Shown one piece after another: positions 10,561 to 23,255 of a DNA stretch of 64,000 nucleotides (positions within the stretch are counted from its first letter, which is position 1; each line of letters begins with the position of its first letter). The DNA is taken from the NCBI GenBank assembly GCA_004369045.1, contig ML213524.1:494563-558562 (forward strand), given 5' to 3'. The translations under genes and the position numbers were made by a program. The notes under the pieces are model-generated. The model had not been told where the DNA came from. It ran no database searches and saw nothing but the letters and a program-made list of their open reading frames with translations. The DNA is from Heliocybe sulcata. Its lineage: Eukaryota; Basidiomycota; Agaricomycetes; Gloeophyllales; Gloeophyllaceae.

Positions 10561-13500
10561 GGCCGCCCAAGCCAGTGGCTCGGGGAATTAGGTACTATAA
10601 CGTACGGCGCTCATGACCGGTCGACCCCTTCACTGGGTCGATCCCCGACGGAAGTCAAGCCATCGATCTAGTCAGAGATTTCTCGAGATGTCAAACAGCG
10701 GAGGGAGCGCGGCGGTGCTGTGGCCGTGATTGGCTGGGGAGCCCGGGGAGGAGGATGTGATTGGTCAGGGCGGGCCGAAACGCTCGGAGACAATGAGGAT
10801 ATTTATGTATCCGGGTTTTAGAAGGTGATTGGGACCTTGCAGTGTGGACTGGTGACGCCGGGCTGACTAGTGTGCTCGGGTTTGAAGCATCGTCGCGGCT
10901 AGGAGGGGTGTTCGAAACCTGCGTACAAGGGCGGATAACATGGGAGTCTCGGAAGTATCGGTCATGTTTGACTATCGTACCATCTTGAATGCATTGCATA
11001 TCCGTTCTTGCGGCGCATTGTGTCTATTCTCGGAGGCAAATGACGTATGATTCCATATTGAATAGCATTGCTTTGGGCGCCGGGCAATGTTGAGCTGACG
11101 AAACCAGGGAGGATGATGCAGCGGATGTTCTCTGGTATACACTCTGCGAAGCATGTGGCGTTGCTGAGATATTGCACTTGTGCACCGCCCTATGTGGACT
11201 CAGTTTCGCATTGAGACAGAAGATAGTATTATCGGCGGAGACAAGCGCCGTACATGAAGGATGTAAGACTCGGAGACGAACATATATCCTGAGTAGTGAG
11301 ACGGAGTTTGAGACACTTTGGTAATCCGCCAGAGGACGCACGAGGAGAACAGAGACAGCATATAGGCATAGCTCGCGCAGCGGATTCCGGATTGTCTCAA
11401 GAGGCTCAATATCCAACCGAAACATCCGAGGAGACGATATAGACCACCTTTTTAGAATGATTCTGCTCCTAGCCTCCCGCCATGTCTATGCGTGACAGCG
11501 CTTCGAGCATCCATCTGGTCATCGGAGGTCCAGTGCTAATAAACGCCGTCAATGTGGTGGCAAAAAATTAATAAAGGATAACAGGCCATTCAAGATAGAC
11601 AGACCACGGACGCACAGGGCAGCCTCTGACAGGTTGAGCGCGCCGTTCAACAGGAGCAGAGGTGGCCACTGAGCTCGCCTTCTGTCTATCTATCAGCGGG
11701 CATGGCGCGTTGGAAAGGCAGATGGGACAGGCCGCTGTGAGGTTGGCAGCTGCTCATAGATTGAAGGTTAAAGACTGTGTAGGATAGAGGGGTGGCGGGA
11801 TAATGCGAGGGTGCCTGTTCGAAGTCAGCGATGAGTTTTGGTGCTCGGTCCAGATAGATGCGGGTAGTCAACAGAGCTGGCGGAAAAACTGCGGAAGGAG
11901 TGTGGTCTTCTCGAGAGGGAGGGACCGTGCCAGACGGCACATTAAACGAGCACCTGCTTAATGACCGGACCGGAGGTAATTGCAGGGGTGACCATCGTCG
12001 TTCCTTGAGTAAAATGACACGGAGTAGGTGAGTGTAGGCATGGCAGCTACCGCGCGATACTTGCCCATCCCTTCGCACCCAGTCAAATAGCACCAACCCT
12101 GTGGCCTGTTCAGCTAGGGAGGAAAGGAGATGGAAGGTACGGCAACGGTGACAACGGCTAGAGTGAAGGCACGCGAGAGGCTATTTCGTGAAGACCAGGC
12201 CGGCACATCGGGCACGTACGTGCGATGATCGATAAAACAGTAGGCTTGGATGTGGAGAGCGACTGTGATGCGAGAGGCAAGGGCGGCTGTCAGGAGCGAG
12301 TCTCGATGGTGGTTAATAAATACGAAAACCAGTTCGATATTATTTGAGGGGGCCGTACCGATATCCGATGACGGATTCGGTAGAGCAGTCTTCTAAGAGG
12401 GCCAGAAAGAACTGAGGCAATCGCGTTTCCGCGTCCATGGAGGTGATTTGTGTACGATAGGCAAGGTATCGGAAGGCCGACGCATACGCGGTGAGTCCAT
12501 GGCCTTCAAGGTTGAGCGAATAGTGCCTTTATAACTCCTATCCTGAGCTGATAGTTGTCGTACTGAAGCAGATTAGTCCTACAAGCCCACGCGTGGGGTA
12601 TCCGCTATAGATGCGTCTGGACTGAGGAGCGTAGTATCCCAGGCGAGCCACAAAGGATTTGTATTGCCCAAGACTGCTGGATTGGACCGTCCAGAGTGCG
12701 TAACCAACACTACTATAGGAAACTCTGCCTTGTGCGGGATAAGACTGAGTGATCCGGCCTTCCATCACGTTCATGGTGACGTGCGATATACGTCGACAGA
12801 GAGTCCAGTCCGGTCGGCAGTCGCATCGGTCGACGCTGCGCGGAATCCTTATCCTTGCGGTTGCAGAGTCCCCATTTCCAACGTGTGGCGTCACGACCCA
12901 GACCTGCGAGAGTCAAGGTTTGGGAGGAGTTGCGAGGTTGATGGCGGTGGCCACAAGTGGCGAACACACAACGACGCGGGTACAGAGTGACGTCACACAG
13001 TCAGAGTTAATTGACATCGCTTGCTCATGTCTCCTCTGTCCCCTGACCAAAGTTAAAACTGCATCGGATGTTTCGAGTCTGGGTTGTTATCGCAGGCGAG
13101 CATGACGGATCACCAGGTCGAATATGAATGATCGAGATCTGGACGAGGAGGTGTTTGCAGGACAAGGCGTGGCACGGAACGCTCACTGCAGGTACGCTCC
13201 ACAACGCTGCCAAATCCTGGAGCACCTGTGCTGCGCGCGCTCTCGGCTCCGAAACCATAATTGCAAAACGTATCCACTGCTGGGAAACTTGTCCGCTGCG
13301 AAAAGAGAGAAAACATCTAAAACATTTCACTGACCAGCTGTTATTCCGCGTCGAGGGTAGTTTGTCAGTGCGCTGCTATCGGTCGAAAGGAGGAAATTAC
13401 CTGAAAAAGGAAAAACAGAAAAGAGTTATGGTTTGGGTTCGCGTGACGTCACGCGTCTGTGGCTTCGCTCCAACGAAATGGGCAAGGGGTTGACCATTCT

Positions 13501-13670
13501 CGTAGTGGCTCCTTTGACAGGCCTGCTCTTCGACTGCACTATGACGTCGTGGAGCGTCATAGCTGCACGCCCCATCCTACTTAAACCTTCACAATGCGAA
13601 CCGTCCACTCAGAATTTCCCCCCCGCACGACTTGTTTACGACCACCAGCCGCTAATCTACTACTACTGTA
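10561..13670. other. 3.1 kb gene-poor intergenic region
   Basis: Between two divergently transcribed genes there is no open frame with family sequence, no tRNA-like element and no obvious repeat. Short open frames on both strands (up to about 136 codons) show no domain and no consistent splicing. The 100 bases before 13671 contain a CTTAAACC element that could be a degenerate TATA box for the HAM1-like gene. Confidence 0.55.
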
Positions 13671-16541
13671 ATGTCTCTCGCAAACGCTACCAAAGACATC
13701 TCCGACCACCCCGCAAAGGGATCCGTGACGGACCCCGTCAACAGGCAGCAGAAGGACGCCGATGTTGACCGCAAGGTACGCGATTGCATATCTTTGGCTC
13801 GTCTCCCTCTCTTACACGGCTATAGATCCGGTTCTACGGCGCCATTGAAGCCTTCCGCAATGGCCGCATGCCTGACAACCAGCAGATCGACCGGACGTTG
13901 AAGTACATTCTCGACCATGAGCCCATCGATACCGGTGCTCTCTCGCCCGAGGGCAAGCGACTCGTCCAGGATACCCGTGATATCATCGAGACGGCGCGCG
14001 TGATGGTGCAGAAGAAGAATGGCGACGAGCTGTTGCAAAACTTCGTCTGGCACACTCGCGGCGTCGACACAGACCAGATCAAGAAGGACCCCAACGACGT
14101 CCTCCCGGTCGACCAGGAGAAGGCGAGGAACGACAGCCAGCAGGGTGAGTCTCAATCTTACCTTTGTACTTTTCTTCCGCTGACTTGTCGTCCAGCTGTC
14201 CAACATCTCCGTACCCTCCTCTCTCTTGTCCTCACCAACTCCGAGGTCCGCAAGCTCCTCTCCGACTTCTCCCTTATCGGCCGGGATCTCCTCGCCAAGG
14301 GCGCTGCAAAGGCCGCCGAGCAGATCGGGCCCGACCAAGAGCGCCTCAGACAGGTCGACCAATCGGCTCCCAACGACCAGTTCATCACCGAGGGTGGCCG
14401 TGTCGCTGGTCCCAACGAGACGCCAGTTCTGGAGGCGAAGGTTCCCGGGATGGACGCAACCATCAAGCAGCACCCTCGTGAAGAGCTCGGTACCGGCGCG
14501 ACCGTCAACGTCAACGGTGAGGAGAGGAGTGGTGACGACGTGTACCGTGAGGGCCAAGGCAGGATGCAGGAATTGCGGGAGCGGGCCCCTGATGAGGCCG
14601 GGAGGCAGGTTGACGATCTCCAGAACCAAGTGAACGAGGCTTCAGAGGACACAGAGGAGGCGAAGGCCAAGAAGCAAGGCCTTGTCGAGCGGATGCGCGG
14701 TATGAGGGTGAGTACGACATTTGGTACTGGTGCTTATTGCGATGATCTGACACGCGCGCAGGACAACTTCTCCAACCGCATCCCTCAGGAACATAAGGAC
14801 CGCGCCAACGAGCACTACGAGCGCGGCCGGCGATTCCTTACCGAAGAGTACTTCCCGGAAGAGCGTCGTGATCAGTTCATCTACCGTGGCAAGAAGGTCA
14901 TTATCGAGTGCCAGAAGCACAATGACTACCAGGAGAGCATCCGGTGGTTGTTGAGCTTCCTCGAGGAGTATGCGAACCATGGGAACAACGCTGCCAGGGA
15001 TGCGAAGGCGCACCATGATGAAAATATCGCGGGCCAGGGTTCCATCCAGACGGCTACGGCAGAGTTGAGGACCTTGTTAGAGAGGTTCGCGAACGGCCAG
15101 GTGAGTCCATTTTCTTTTGCGGATCATAAGCATATATTGACGCGGATTTTAGAGCATGGACCCGATTATTGATGCGTTCAATCAGCTTGCTGAGGATGCT
15201 CGCCGTGACGAGGAGCTCAGGAACTGGTTCAAGAGCGTTGACGGATACGTTCGCAAGGTCCGTTTACAGGTTGTTGCCGAGTACGAGAGTGGGTGCTGAT
15301 AATTCTTATAGGTGCTCTTGGAGCCCGGCTTCGTCATTGAGCCCCAGTGCAACCGCGAGGCGAACGAGCTCAAGGACTCGGGCCGTCGCTTCTACGACGA
15401 GAAGTACAAGAGCCACTTTGACAACCTCTTCAACACCATTGGTAACTGGTTCCGCGCGATGGGTGATGACCCCTTGAACAAGAGGTGTGTGTCGGTTTTC
15501 TTGCCAGAGGTTGGTGGGCTGCTGCTGATGTATCGAGTTTAGATTCGGCAATGACTGGGCGCGCCTCACCCGTGACTTGCTGTTCGATAACGAGGGCAGT
15601 CTCAAGTACAAGCCCGAGCTGTGGAACGACATTCGCAAGGTCATTATGCCGGCGCTGATTGACCAGGTCGGCTACATCCCCATCCCCCGCATCGAGTACA
15701 CCGACAAGGATTTGGACCTGGTCATCGAGAATTTGACGCTTTCCGGGCGGAACGTGTTCCCGAACTACGTGACGTTGGAGTCGCACAACCACATGAAGTT
15801 CTCTCCGTACAATGCCATCTCTGACGAGATGCACCACGAGTTCACGCTCACGCTCGGCCAGATCCAGGCGGATATGCGAGACGTCGCGTTCTACTTCCGC
15901 AAGAAGTCTGGTATCCCGAAGTTGACTGACTCGGGTCTGGCGGATGTCATTCTTGGCGGCAGTGGCTTGACGGCGACGATGCACCTTGTTGGCAGCAACA
16001 AGGACAAGAGCAGCGTGTTCAAGGTCAAGAACGTGGACGTCAAGGTCGACACGCTCAAGTTTGCGATTCGCGACTCGAAGCATGACCTGCTGTACAAGAC
16101 GCTCCGGCCGCTCGCCACTGGTCTCGTCAAGAAGCAGATCCAGAAGGCGATTGAGGGTGCGCTGCAGACGGGTCTCGAGTACGTCGACGGGCAGCTCGTC
16201 ACTGTGCGGGACCGGTACCAGGACGCGAAGGCGAGCGACGAGAAGAGCCGCACGCAGGCGCTGCAGGAGCTGTTCCAGAGCAAGAAGGACGAGGCGAGCA
16301 GCAAGGCGAGCGTTGCGGAGAGTAAGAAGAATGAGAAGGGGAGTCAGTTTAAGGTTGTGAATAAGAGGGACTCGGTCTTGCTGCCGGAGGGTGGGCACCC
16401 TGCTGGGTGGGTGAATAGGACGACGGAGAGGGCGGAGGCTGCTGCGACGGGGAGTGAGTGGAGGTCTGAGGCGTAAGTGATTTGGTTTGTGTGGGCGGAT
16501 ATGATGCTGATTTTGGGGTTTAGGTTCAATGTCGTGTAAAT
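13671..16541 (+). CDS. HAM1-like protein (lipid-transfer/BPI-type fold in C-terminal half)
   Basis: A large cytosolic or membrane-associated fungal protein of the HAM1-like family. Its C-terminal half belongs to the HAM1-like C-terminal domain, which resembles BPI-like lipid-binding folds; the cellular role is poorly known. Eight exons with introns 13776-13825, 14145-14195, 14708-14761, 15101-15152, 15258-15311, 15485-15542 and 16473-16525 give about 832 residues. The N-terminal part is helical and charged (GRMPDNQQIDRTLKYIL, TNSEVRKLLSDFSLIGRDLL). The C-terminal part, in a 930-base exon, has the family's core: VGYIPIPRIEYTDKDLDLVI, LSGRNVFPNYV, GLTATMHLVG and VDVKVDTLKFAIRDSKHDLLY. The last exon is only 16 bases, encoding FNVV plus stop. 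A long minus-strand frame over 15430-16398 is an antisense shadow of the codon bias. Nothing looks broken, and the well-conserved codon use suggests an active housekeeping gene. Confidence 0.9.
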
Positions 16542-17249
16542 GCCAACGACGCGCTCGTAGGGCGGTCTCGTCTTTGCGCCGCCGATTCTTGATGATTTAT
16601 GAGTCTTTTAATGATGTACCCTTTGGACCGTTTTTGTAACACGAGGCTAGCCTGTATCGTTTTGAATGGTTGTTCCACCACCACAGATGTAATCTTTAAT
16701 ACCCCGAAGTAGCTTACTAGTGTATGTGTATTAGTACGATGGAGTGGAATGGATGACTTTCGAGATTTTCGGAACACGCGTTTGGGTGAATTGATGGGCA
16801 TTGTCGTCGTCCTCTATATGTAGTCTGAGAGTTGTGTTTGGATGTTCGACTTCGTGTTCTGAGGCTGCAGCCTCTTCTCATACTCGCTGTCGACTTTCAA
16901 TCGAGTTTCTATCGGTATGTCTCGAGGCGGCCTTGAGCCGCGTTTATGCGCATTCACGGACTCGTCTCTGATGTGGGCGTCTGGTTGATAATGCAGCGAT
17001 TCTTGTGCGTTGCGCATCGTCTTTGTTGAGGTCTCCTACCTTCGATTTTGTACAAAGAGCTGCGTGCTGGGAAAGTGAGTGGGCTGCATTGACGTTCAGC
17101 TAGGCTGAAAGTGCTATATTTGATGTGTTATTACGACAGAGGTTGTGGAGTAGAGTACAGCAGGGGACGGGATGTTTGTTGAGTGGCACCTGGAGCGATT
17201 GTAGGTGGATACAGTAATGCAGGCGGGATGTGACTTGATGTGCAACACG
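16542..17249. other. Intergenic, no gene seen
   Basis: About 700 bases of 3' flank after the HAM1-like gene, moderately AT-rich, with no recognisable coding sequence. Confidence 0.5.
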
Positions 17250-17860
17250 TTAAGAGTGCCATGCAGGGATGCGTCATTCGGGCAAGAGTGATGACAAGAG
17301 GGGAAGGGGATGATTGCGGAACGATATCAGGTAGGGAGACTTGTGCGGGCGGTTGTGGATGGTGATGGATTGCGGCTGTCTGATGTGCGTCGTGCAGCGC
17401 GTTGAGAGTGCGGTGTATGGATGCGTCATTCGGGCGAGAATCGTTGAGACGGGTACAAGAAGGTGGACAAGATGTTTGTCGGCCATAATCGTGAAGGGAG
17501 ACTTGCGCGTGATGGATTGTGACTGTCTGATGGGCATCGCGTTGAAAATGCCGTGCATGGATGCGTCATTCGGGAAAGCATTATTGAGGCGGGGTACAAG
17601 AGTGCAGGAGATGTTTGCGGAACGATATCAGGGAGGGAGACATGCGCGCGCGGTTGGGGATGGATGTGATGGATTATGATTGGCTGATGTGCAGCGCGTT
17701 GAAAGTGCCATGCAATCATGCATCGTTTGGGCAAGGATCATTGAGACGGGGTACAAGAAGCTTGGACAAGATGTTTGTGGGCCATAATCGCGGAGAGAGG
17801 GACGAGTACGCGCTCGTGAACGCTCACACAAGCGACTGCAGTTGGAGGTATAAATCCATG
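17250..17860 (+). repeat. Four imperfect tandem copies of a 140-157-base unit
   Basis: Copies start near 17250, 17401, 17541 and 17698. Each begins with a TTGAAAGTGCC-like stretch, followed by ATGCGTCATTCGGGC, then TTGAGACGGGGTACAAG, GATGTTTG, a CATAATCG or GATATCAG variant, and a G-rich segment ending CAGCGCG. Each unit can be read in one plus frame as a HASF..Q...RRGTR..D-type peptide, and the fourth ends with EYALVNAHTSDC. A single copy lies at about 24700-24850, so this probably derives from a piece of gene or gene flank that expanded locally. Both locations sit next to the 3' end of a BTB relic. Confidence 0.8.
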
Positions 17861-17991
17861 TAAGAATGTTTGACGGCAGACCGTACGAGCTTGAGCATTA
17901 GCGGAGTAGTGGAGGGCCTTTGTCGTTCTGTTTGTTCGTTGTATGTTAGAGGTAGGTTAGCCAATGATACAGGAGTGACGTACGGATCGTT

Positions 17992-19022
17992 TTACCGGTT
18001 CAATAGACGATCTTCTAGAGCGTCCGATGACGAACCGATACGGGTGCCGCAAGGGAGACAGAAAAGTTCCTCGTTCTTGAGACAACGATGCCAGTGGATC
18101 AGAGGGAAAAGTAGATTTCCCGCCGCTTCCAAATTGTTCAAGACAGATGCATATAGATACAATCTGCCCTTATTACAACGTTCCTCTGTTGAGCAACCGG
18201 GGGAGAGCAGGAAATGCTGAGTCGCCCATATGTTCATAATGGCCTCGCGACCAGCAGAACAGATTATTCGATCTCCCCAAGATAGTTGCGAGCTCACCAC
18301 CCTCGGAATCTGTCGGGTTTTCAGAGAGAATTGCCACAATCTGGTCCCGTGCCCACAAGAGGAAGGCAGCCGGCAGAATAGCAGGAATATCGCAGAGCTT
18401 TCCCAGGTAAACAGCCAGAGATGGCCTGCGTGCGAGGATGCCCTTCCAGGGAGGGTGCGCTCTTCTGCATCCTGCGAGAGTCGCAGGGTACAATCCGGAC
18501 AGTTGATCGACAATACGTTGACGAATGACGACGGCACTGTACTTCGTACTACGACGCAAAGCGGCTGAGACGAAGCGAGGATCATCGTCGCACGTCCGTT
18601 CATAGTACCTTCTTGCATGAGCAAAAGCACGCTGAGATGAACAGACGATACGCAGTCTCACCCCGGTAAAAGATAGCGCTAAGAAAATAGGTCAAGTCTT
18701 CCGCGGAGTCGTTCATGATGACCAGAGGTTGACCTTCGTAGACATCTGGAGTCTGGGGCAGAGGTAAGGCGAACATAGCCTTGAAGATCTCCGAGTTTAT
18801 TGCCAGGATGCCACGGAAGACCTTGAACAGCATGGACTCCGCCTGGAGAACGACGTTTCCGTCCTTGAACCACAGATCCGTACTTCGTGTTATGGGCTGC
18901 TCCATATGTCGCCTGAAGTCGATGTCAGAGAGACGTCCGTCTGTTGTCGCCGCCCGTGGAAGATTTAGTTTCCGCAATTCTCTCGCGCCACACCGAGTGG
19001 CGAGGGTTCCTCGTGTTCTCAA
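17992..19022 (-). pseudogene. BTB/POZ-domain protein relic 4
   Basis: Exon 1 keeps a good BTB domain: LWFKDGNVVLQAESMLFKVFRGIL, SEIFKAMFALP, LTYFLSAIFYRG. The upstream ATG is at 19020-19022; one at about 18905 (MEQPITRS) is also possible. After a GTGAGA donor the expected next segment (RYYERTCDDDP, YSAVVIRQRIVDQLSGLYP, DIPAILPAAFLLWARD) lies in a frame that no AG acceptor joins correctly. Further on, REAIMNIWATQHFLL and a Cys-containing stretch are in yet another frame. The 3' flank near 17870-17970 (GCAGACCGTACGAGC, GGTAGGTTAGCC) matches the flank of the relic at 24986-25981, so the two are copies of one ancestral locus. Confidence 0.7.
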
Positions 19023-19325
19023 CTTCTAAATGACCGCAGCAACCATTCAGACCAACATATAGAAGAGCAGGAATAGGCGGCGCAATATAGAGGCGCGTTG
19101 AGAGGCGGCATGTCTCTGTTGCTTCCACTGGAGAATACTAAGCAAACTGGTTCCCGCGTGCTATCCACGTTAGGTGTGGCTCCGCGAACTGGACGACCCC
19201 GACTTCAGGACTTCGATTGCTAGCAAGGGGAAGGACTAGAACCCTCAATGCCTCAGGCCTCCGGACGTCTGCCTCTGTGTATCATCCGGCTCCGAGTATC
19301 ATTCCACGCACAGACTCCAAGCTCA

Positions 19326-21073
19326 CTATGCGGTATATATAGTTTCGTCAGAGCTCAGAAGCACGGGCTCCAAGCTATCTCCCTTCTTTCTGAACGCCCA
19401 TTTGATCTGGCCGTCCTCGTTCCTGTCGATGATGACCGCCATATCCCAGGGATCGCCCACAGCCTGCAAAGCCGGACAACCCTCAACAAATCTGCGCAGC
19501 CTCACGGTGGCCTCTTCCGTGATGGAAGGACCGTCTGAGAGGAATATAAGGGCACACCACCGGAGATATTTGAGGTTGGGGAAGTGGGATAGCGTGTCTA
19601 CCCACTCGCTCTCGTCCTTCAAGAGGAAAAGGGGATCGGCAATGAGTTGACGATCCGCGCATCAAACCGAGTGGTTGTACTTACGAGAGGAGTGGGCGGA
19701 TTATGCGGCAAAGATAGCTCTGTGATCTGGGGCGCCGCGGTTGCAAGTTCCATCACATGAGCCGTTGGAACATAGCTCGATTCAGTCTCCAGCCACACCG
19801 ACGTAATCGAAGGGTGCAGCCGAATACCTTCCACCAGCTGCGCCCTCCATGGGGAACCTGTCCGCGTCTCGAAGTCATGGTCGTCATCGGCGTGCCCATC
19901 CCACCACTCATCATCACTGGCATAGTTGAAATACATATCTACAATCAGTTCATCCTCCAAGTCGACGCCTCGAAGAGACGTAAGGCCATTTGCGGCTCGT
20001 GGGTTTCGGAGGAGCGCTGCCGCCGTGTGACTGCTGCACTCCAGTAGTCGCAAATTTGGAAGAGCACCATCCGGGAGTACCACATTCGCCCAGAGATAAC
20101 CCGGCATCATGCGAGGGAGATGGACGTCCCTTAGAAACGGGTGACTAGCAAGAAAAGGGGAAAGTGTCGACGACGTGCAGTGGAAACCCTCCAAATATAG
20201 ATTACGCAAGTCTGGCCAGCCTGCGTGGCACAGCAGCGGGTCAGCAGATACAGTCTGCATGTGTCCGTACATCTCTAGATGCAATGTTAAGCTCTAAAAT
20301 CCCGTCAATGAGGGGTCGACTCGTTCAGAAGAATAGACGTACCTGAAGGTCGGTGCAGTTATCGATCAGCATGCGCAAAAGCGGCATTGCATTCGGAACG
20401 GCTTGTTCCTTGTCAAAGGCGTTTGCCCTCAAGTTAAAAGAGATCAACCCTCGGAAGGACAAGAACTAACCATCGCAAAGTGTGAGGACACGGTGTGCTA
20501 TATGTGATACAGCTCACGACCTACCGAGTGGGACGTGCCAATTGCGCGCTCGGGTGACACCCATGGCGGCTGCTCTCTCTCAAGGTCAAGAACATGGAGC
20601 TCCTGGACCGTGCCTAATGCGCTGAGAGTCTCCCAGATGTTATTGCCTCCCGGATCCCCAAACCATCGGAATCGGCGCAGGTTCGGCGCGCGCTTCAACG
20701 CGCGGACGAGACGCTCCTCCCTTTCCCTACCGGACGCCACTGTCGCCTCGTCAGATGCACATTCCTGATACTCGTCGGGAACGCGCTCTTCCAGCAGCAG
20801 ATTATCCCTGATCACTGACTGAATATCGAACACATTGTCAGGTAGAATTGTGAGCGAACGAAGAAGCCCGGCATGCAAGTCGTCAGATGCTAGACGGTCC
20901 CAGAGAGCAGACAGTCCCAGTCTGCAGCGTATGTCTCGGTATTGGAGGTGCGTGTGTGACACGAGCGAGTGTAGGCAGTGACAACACAGGGCCAGAGACA
21001 GTATGTCCTTGCGACAATCTAAGTGGGCTGCAATATTGTCAAGGAGCTCAGGAGGGAGATCAAGCAGATGCAT
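19326..21073 (-). CDS. F-box/LRR-like protein A
   Basis: Predicted SCF substrate receptor; target unknown. The F-box is LPPELLDNIAAHLDCRKDILSLALC followed by LHSL and HLQYRDIRCRLG. Exons 20525-21073, 20343-20465, 19685-20293 and 19326-19616 give about 523 residues. Landmarks in order are LLRSLTILPD, EERVPDEYQE, RFRWFGDPG, ALGTVQELHVLDL, PLLRMLIDNCTDLQ (end of exon 2), WPDLRNLYLEGFHC, LPDGALPNLRLLECSS, NYASDDEWWDGH, APQITELSLPHNPPTPL, DESEWVDTLSHFPNLKYLRW, LRRFVEGCPALQAVGDPWD and the end ETIYTA. The third acceptor was set as TTGAAG before GACGAGAGC because the nearer AG seen in gene B would leave a 30-base intron. An in-frame upstream ATG at 21176-21178 would add 35 residues; I prefer 21073, where all paralogs align. 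The mirror partner is broken gene E. No defect was seen. Confidence 0.86.
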
Positions 21074-21413
21074 GACTGCCGGACAATGCAGTTCGCGGTA
21101 GGTATCGTTCCAGCCAAGTTCCAGCACAAGTGCACGGCACTTGCCGTGAGTCTTCTGAATGCCCGCAGCAATATTCATTCAGACTAATCGCAAAAAGGTA
21201 GAGAAGACCGAGAGTCCCCAGCACAATTCAGAGGGGCGTTCAAGAGGCAGCACGTCTCGGTTACCTCTCTCGCTTAGGTGGCGAATACCAAGTATATTGG
21301 TTCCCGGCTGCTACCTACGACAGTCTGAACCTGAAGGTGTAGTACTGTAAACTGGACTCCGTCTATTATTAAGCTCTCACTACCATTCCATGCGCGAAAC
21401 ACAAGCTCACTGA

Positions 21414-23171
21414 CTACGCTGTATATACAGTCTCGTCAGAGCCCAAAAGCACCGGCTCTAAACTATCTCCCTTTTGTCTGAACACCCATTTGATTTGGCC
21501 GCCGTGATTCCTGTCAATGATGACCGCCATGCGCCAGGCGTCACCCACACCCTGCAAAGTCGGGCAGCCCTCAACGAATCTGCGCAGCCTTACAGTCGCC
21601 TCTTCCGTGATGGGAGGATAGTCTGAGAGAAACACGAGGTCATACCACCGGAGATACTGGAGGTTGGGGAAGTGGGACAGCGCATCTATCCACTCGTTCT
21701 CGTCCTTCAAGTGGTGCCGAAATGAGCTCACGATCTGCGCATCGAATCAAGTGGATGTACTTACGAAAGGGGTGGGTGGTATATCGGGGAGAGATAGCTC
21801 TGTGATTTGAGGCGCCGCGGTTGCGAGTTCCACCACATACGACGTCGGGAAATTGGGCTGTAGAGTCTCCAGCCACACCGATGTAATCGTAGGGTGCAGC
21901 CGAATACTCGCCAGAAGATATGACTTCCAGGGAGAAGCTGTCCGCGTCTCAAAGTCCTCGTCGCCCTCCGAGTGGTCATCCCACCAATCATCATCGCTGG
22001 CATAATTGAAATACGAGTCCACGACTACTTCATCGTCCAAGTCGATGCCTCGAAGGGATGTAATACGTTGTACGGCTCTATGGTTCACGAGTAGCGGGCC
22101 CGCTATGTGGCTACTACACTCTAGTACATGCAAATCCGGAATAGTGCCATCCACGAGTACGATGTACTGCCACTGGGAGCCCAGCATCATGCGAGAAAGA
22201 TGGATGTCCTTTAGTGATGGGTGACTGCCGAGAAAAGTGGAGAGCATCAAAGACGTGGAGTGGAGACCCTCCAAGTACAGAGTATGCAGATTCGGCCAGC
22301 CTGAGTGGTACAGCAACGGGTCAGCGGATACGATGGTTGTGTATCCGTACGTCTCTAGATGCAATGTCAAGCTCTAAAAGCCGGTAAACGTTTACTCGCC
22401 TCAGTTTCCACGATTGCGTACCTGAAGGTCCGGGCAGCTGTCAATCAGCATGTGTAGGAGAGGCGTCGCATCCGTAGCATCTCCTTCCTCATCAAATGCA
22501 TTTGTGCTCAAGTTGAATGACGTCAAGCATCGGAAGGACACGAACTATCCGTGGCACGGCGGTTAGGATACTGTGTACTATGGGTGATGCGATCCGCTGC
22601 CTACCGAGCTGGTGGAACTGACTGCGGGCAACCCTGGAAAATTTGCTCCACCATAGTTGAGGATATGAAGCTCCTGGATCGTGCCTAATGCGTTGAGAGT
22701 CTCCCAGATGTTATGGCCAGCCTGATCTGCGACACCACATGCAGGCCTTCTAAACCATCGGAACCGGCGCAGGTTTGGCATACGCTTCAAGGCACGGATG
22801 AGACGATCCTCATCGTCCCTATCAGAGTCCATTATCGCCTCGTCAGATGCATATTCCCGATACTCGTTGGGAACACGCTCTTCGATGGGCAGATTATCCC
22901 TGATCTCCGAGTGAACATCATTGAACGCATCATAGGGTAGAATTGTAAGCGAGCGAAGAAGCCCGGCGCGCAAGTCGTTCGATGCTAAACGGTCCCAGAG
23001 AGCAGACAGTCCCAGTCTGCAGCGTATATCTCGGTATTGAAGATGCGTGCGCGATACGAGCGAGTGTAGGCAGCGACAACATAGAGCCAGGGAGAGTACG
23101 TCCTCACGGCGATCTAAGTGGGTTGCAATACTGTCAAGGAGCTCAGGAGGGAGAGCAAGCAGGTGATGCAT
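21414..23171 (-). CDS. F-box/LRR-like protein B
   Basis: Second member of the A/B/D/E family, in tandem with A and divergent from relic C. Exons 22605-23171, 22422-22544, 21765-22373 and 21414-21704 give about 529 residues. The F-box is LPPELLDSIATHLDRREDVLS. The C-terminal half carries WPNLHTLYLEGLHS, NYASDDDWWDDH, LSLPDIPPTPF, LRWYDLVFLSD, LRRFVEGCPTLQGVGDAW and ends ETVYTA. The start at 23169-23171 fits the family; a further in-frame ATG at 23202-23204 would add 11 residues. It lacks the defects of its relatives and so looks active. Its upstream region is almost identical to that of gene D, and the 3' flank (GGAATGGTAGT, AATAATAGA) matches the 3' flank of D, which shows that the duplicated unit extends beyond the coding part. 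Confidence 0.86.
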
Positions 23172-23255
23172 GACTGCGAGACGATAGGCATCGATATCGA
23201 GCACAAGTTCAGCATTACTGACCCGGCACTTGCCGCGTGCTCGTATTCATACGAG
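23172..23255. promoter_or_regulatory. Compact divergent region between F-box gene B and relic C
   Basis: Only about 85-100 bases separate the ATG of B from the first F-box codons of C on the other strand. The same stretch, inverted, lies at about 30169-30269 before gene D, with shared blocks such as CACGCGGCAAGTGCCGGG and ATGCTGAACTTGTGCT. A shared bidirectional promoter is a reasonable inference. Confidence 0.5.

Noticed and set aside
13820-14629. 269-codon minus-strand open frame
   Set aside because: Also an antisense shadow of the HAM1-like gene.
15430-16398. 322-codon minus-strand open frame over the HAM1-like gene
   Set aside because: Antisense shadow of strong G/C third-position use in the real gene; low-complexity Leu/Arg/Val product.
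21735-21764. 30-base intron in F-box gene B ending at GCGCAG
   Set aside because: Too short to splice. The TTGAAG acceptor 30 bases further on gives a 60-base intron and works in all paralogs.
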